Shown: positions 42,368 through 42,405 of the stretch, piece by piece
How positions within the stretch are numbered: position 1 is the first letter of the stretch
How the letters are laid out: the number at the start of each line of letters is the position of its first letter
NCBI GenBank assembly: GCA_023423715.1
Contig: JAFAFC010000009.1
Location: 1-42,405 of the forward strand
DNA from: Bacteroidota bacterium
GTDB lineage: Bacteria > Bacteroidota > Bacteroidia > Flavobacteriales > Weeksellaceae
Reading direction: 5' to 3'
Length of the DNA stretch: 42,405 bases
Notes under the pieces: generated by a model
What the model was told of the DNA's origin: nothing
What the model saw: the letters and a program-made list of their open reading frames with translations, nothing else
Databases searched by the model: none
Made by a program: the position numbers and the translations under genes

Positions 42368-42405
42368 GATTTTAGTTTAAATACAAAACGAATCGGGCGA
42401 CCGCG

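Noticed and set aside
1..42405. CRISPR arrays, tRNA or rRNA genes, insertion sequences, prophage or anti-phage defence genes
   Set aside because: No regularly spaced repeats, cloverleaf-like sequences with CCA or T-loop hallmarks, transposase, integrase or known defence domains were seen. The cyclases have membrane sensors and lack toxic effector partners, so they do not resemble Pycsar or CBASS.

Overview
This window is a low-GC stretch of a Bacteroidota chromosome, most likely from class Flavobacteriia (Flavobacteriaceae or Weeksellaceae). The grounds are very A+T-rich intergenic DNA, several start regions carrying the Bacteroidota -7 promoter box TAnnTTTG, few strong Shine-Dalgarno sequences, and family types typical of the phylum: sigma factor plus membrane protein pairs, 7TM-type cyclases, DUF1003, YitT and S41 lipoproteins, and an MG2/plug protein. 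No rRNA, tRNA, CRISPR array, insertion sequence, integrase or phage gene was recognised. The sequence opens with 22 C residues and spans 42.4 kb, so it may be a whole cloned insert or contig whose left edge is artificial.

Layout. 0.05-3.8 kb: an SPFH/band 7 protein, dGTPase (dgt), a DUF1003 protein and a multi-pass membrane protein. 3.8-6.8 kb: the large glycine decarboxylase gcvP. 7.0-8.8 kb: a 50-residue Cys/Lys-rich protein, a DnaJ-domain membrane protein, and a sigma factor coupled to a small membrane protein. 8.9-13.0 kb: eight consecutive small genes, three SRPBCC, four VOC/glyoxalase-like and one DoxX. 13.2-19.7 kb: a five-gene unit of two class III nucleotide cyclases, an HD hydrolase, a YitT membrane protein and a Crp/Fnr-type regulator, bounded by terminators. 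19.8-23.5 kb: thiol peroxidase (tpx), a RluF-like pseudouridine synthase, and monomeric NADP-isocitrate dehydrogenase (icd). 23.7-26.1 kb: a hybrid-free two-component pair. 26.3-31.7 kb: a secreted unknown, an ECF sigma factor with a membrane partner, a lipoprotein, and catalase-peroxidase (katG). 31.9-36.0 kb: an S41 protease lipoprotein and an MG2/TonB-plug-like secreted protein. 36.0-38.6 kb: YceI, a 44-residue membrane protein, and pruA. 38.8-42.4 kb: an ECF sigma factor started by a non-ATG codon, its putative anti-sigma partner, an outer-membrane-barrel candidate, and a secreted thioredoxin-fold protein.

Most of the window is core metabolism (gcvP, icd, pruA, dgt), peroxide defence (tpx, katG) and envelope or signalling functions. 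The part most worth pursuing is the cyclase-HD-YitT-Crp unit, which looks like a self-contained nucleotide-signalling cassette. Its two cyclases have almost identical catalytic C-termini but entirely different sensor halves. The SRPBCC/VOC/DoxX array and the shared TGTAAC boxes at the same distance from two ECF sigma genes are the next most interesting signals. Nothing here amounts to a clearly new defence or mobile system.
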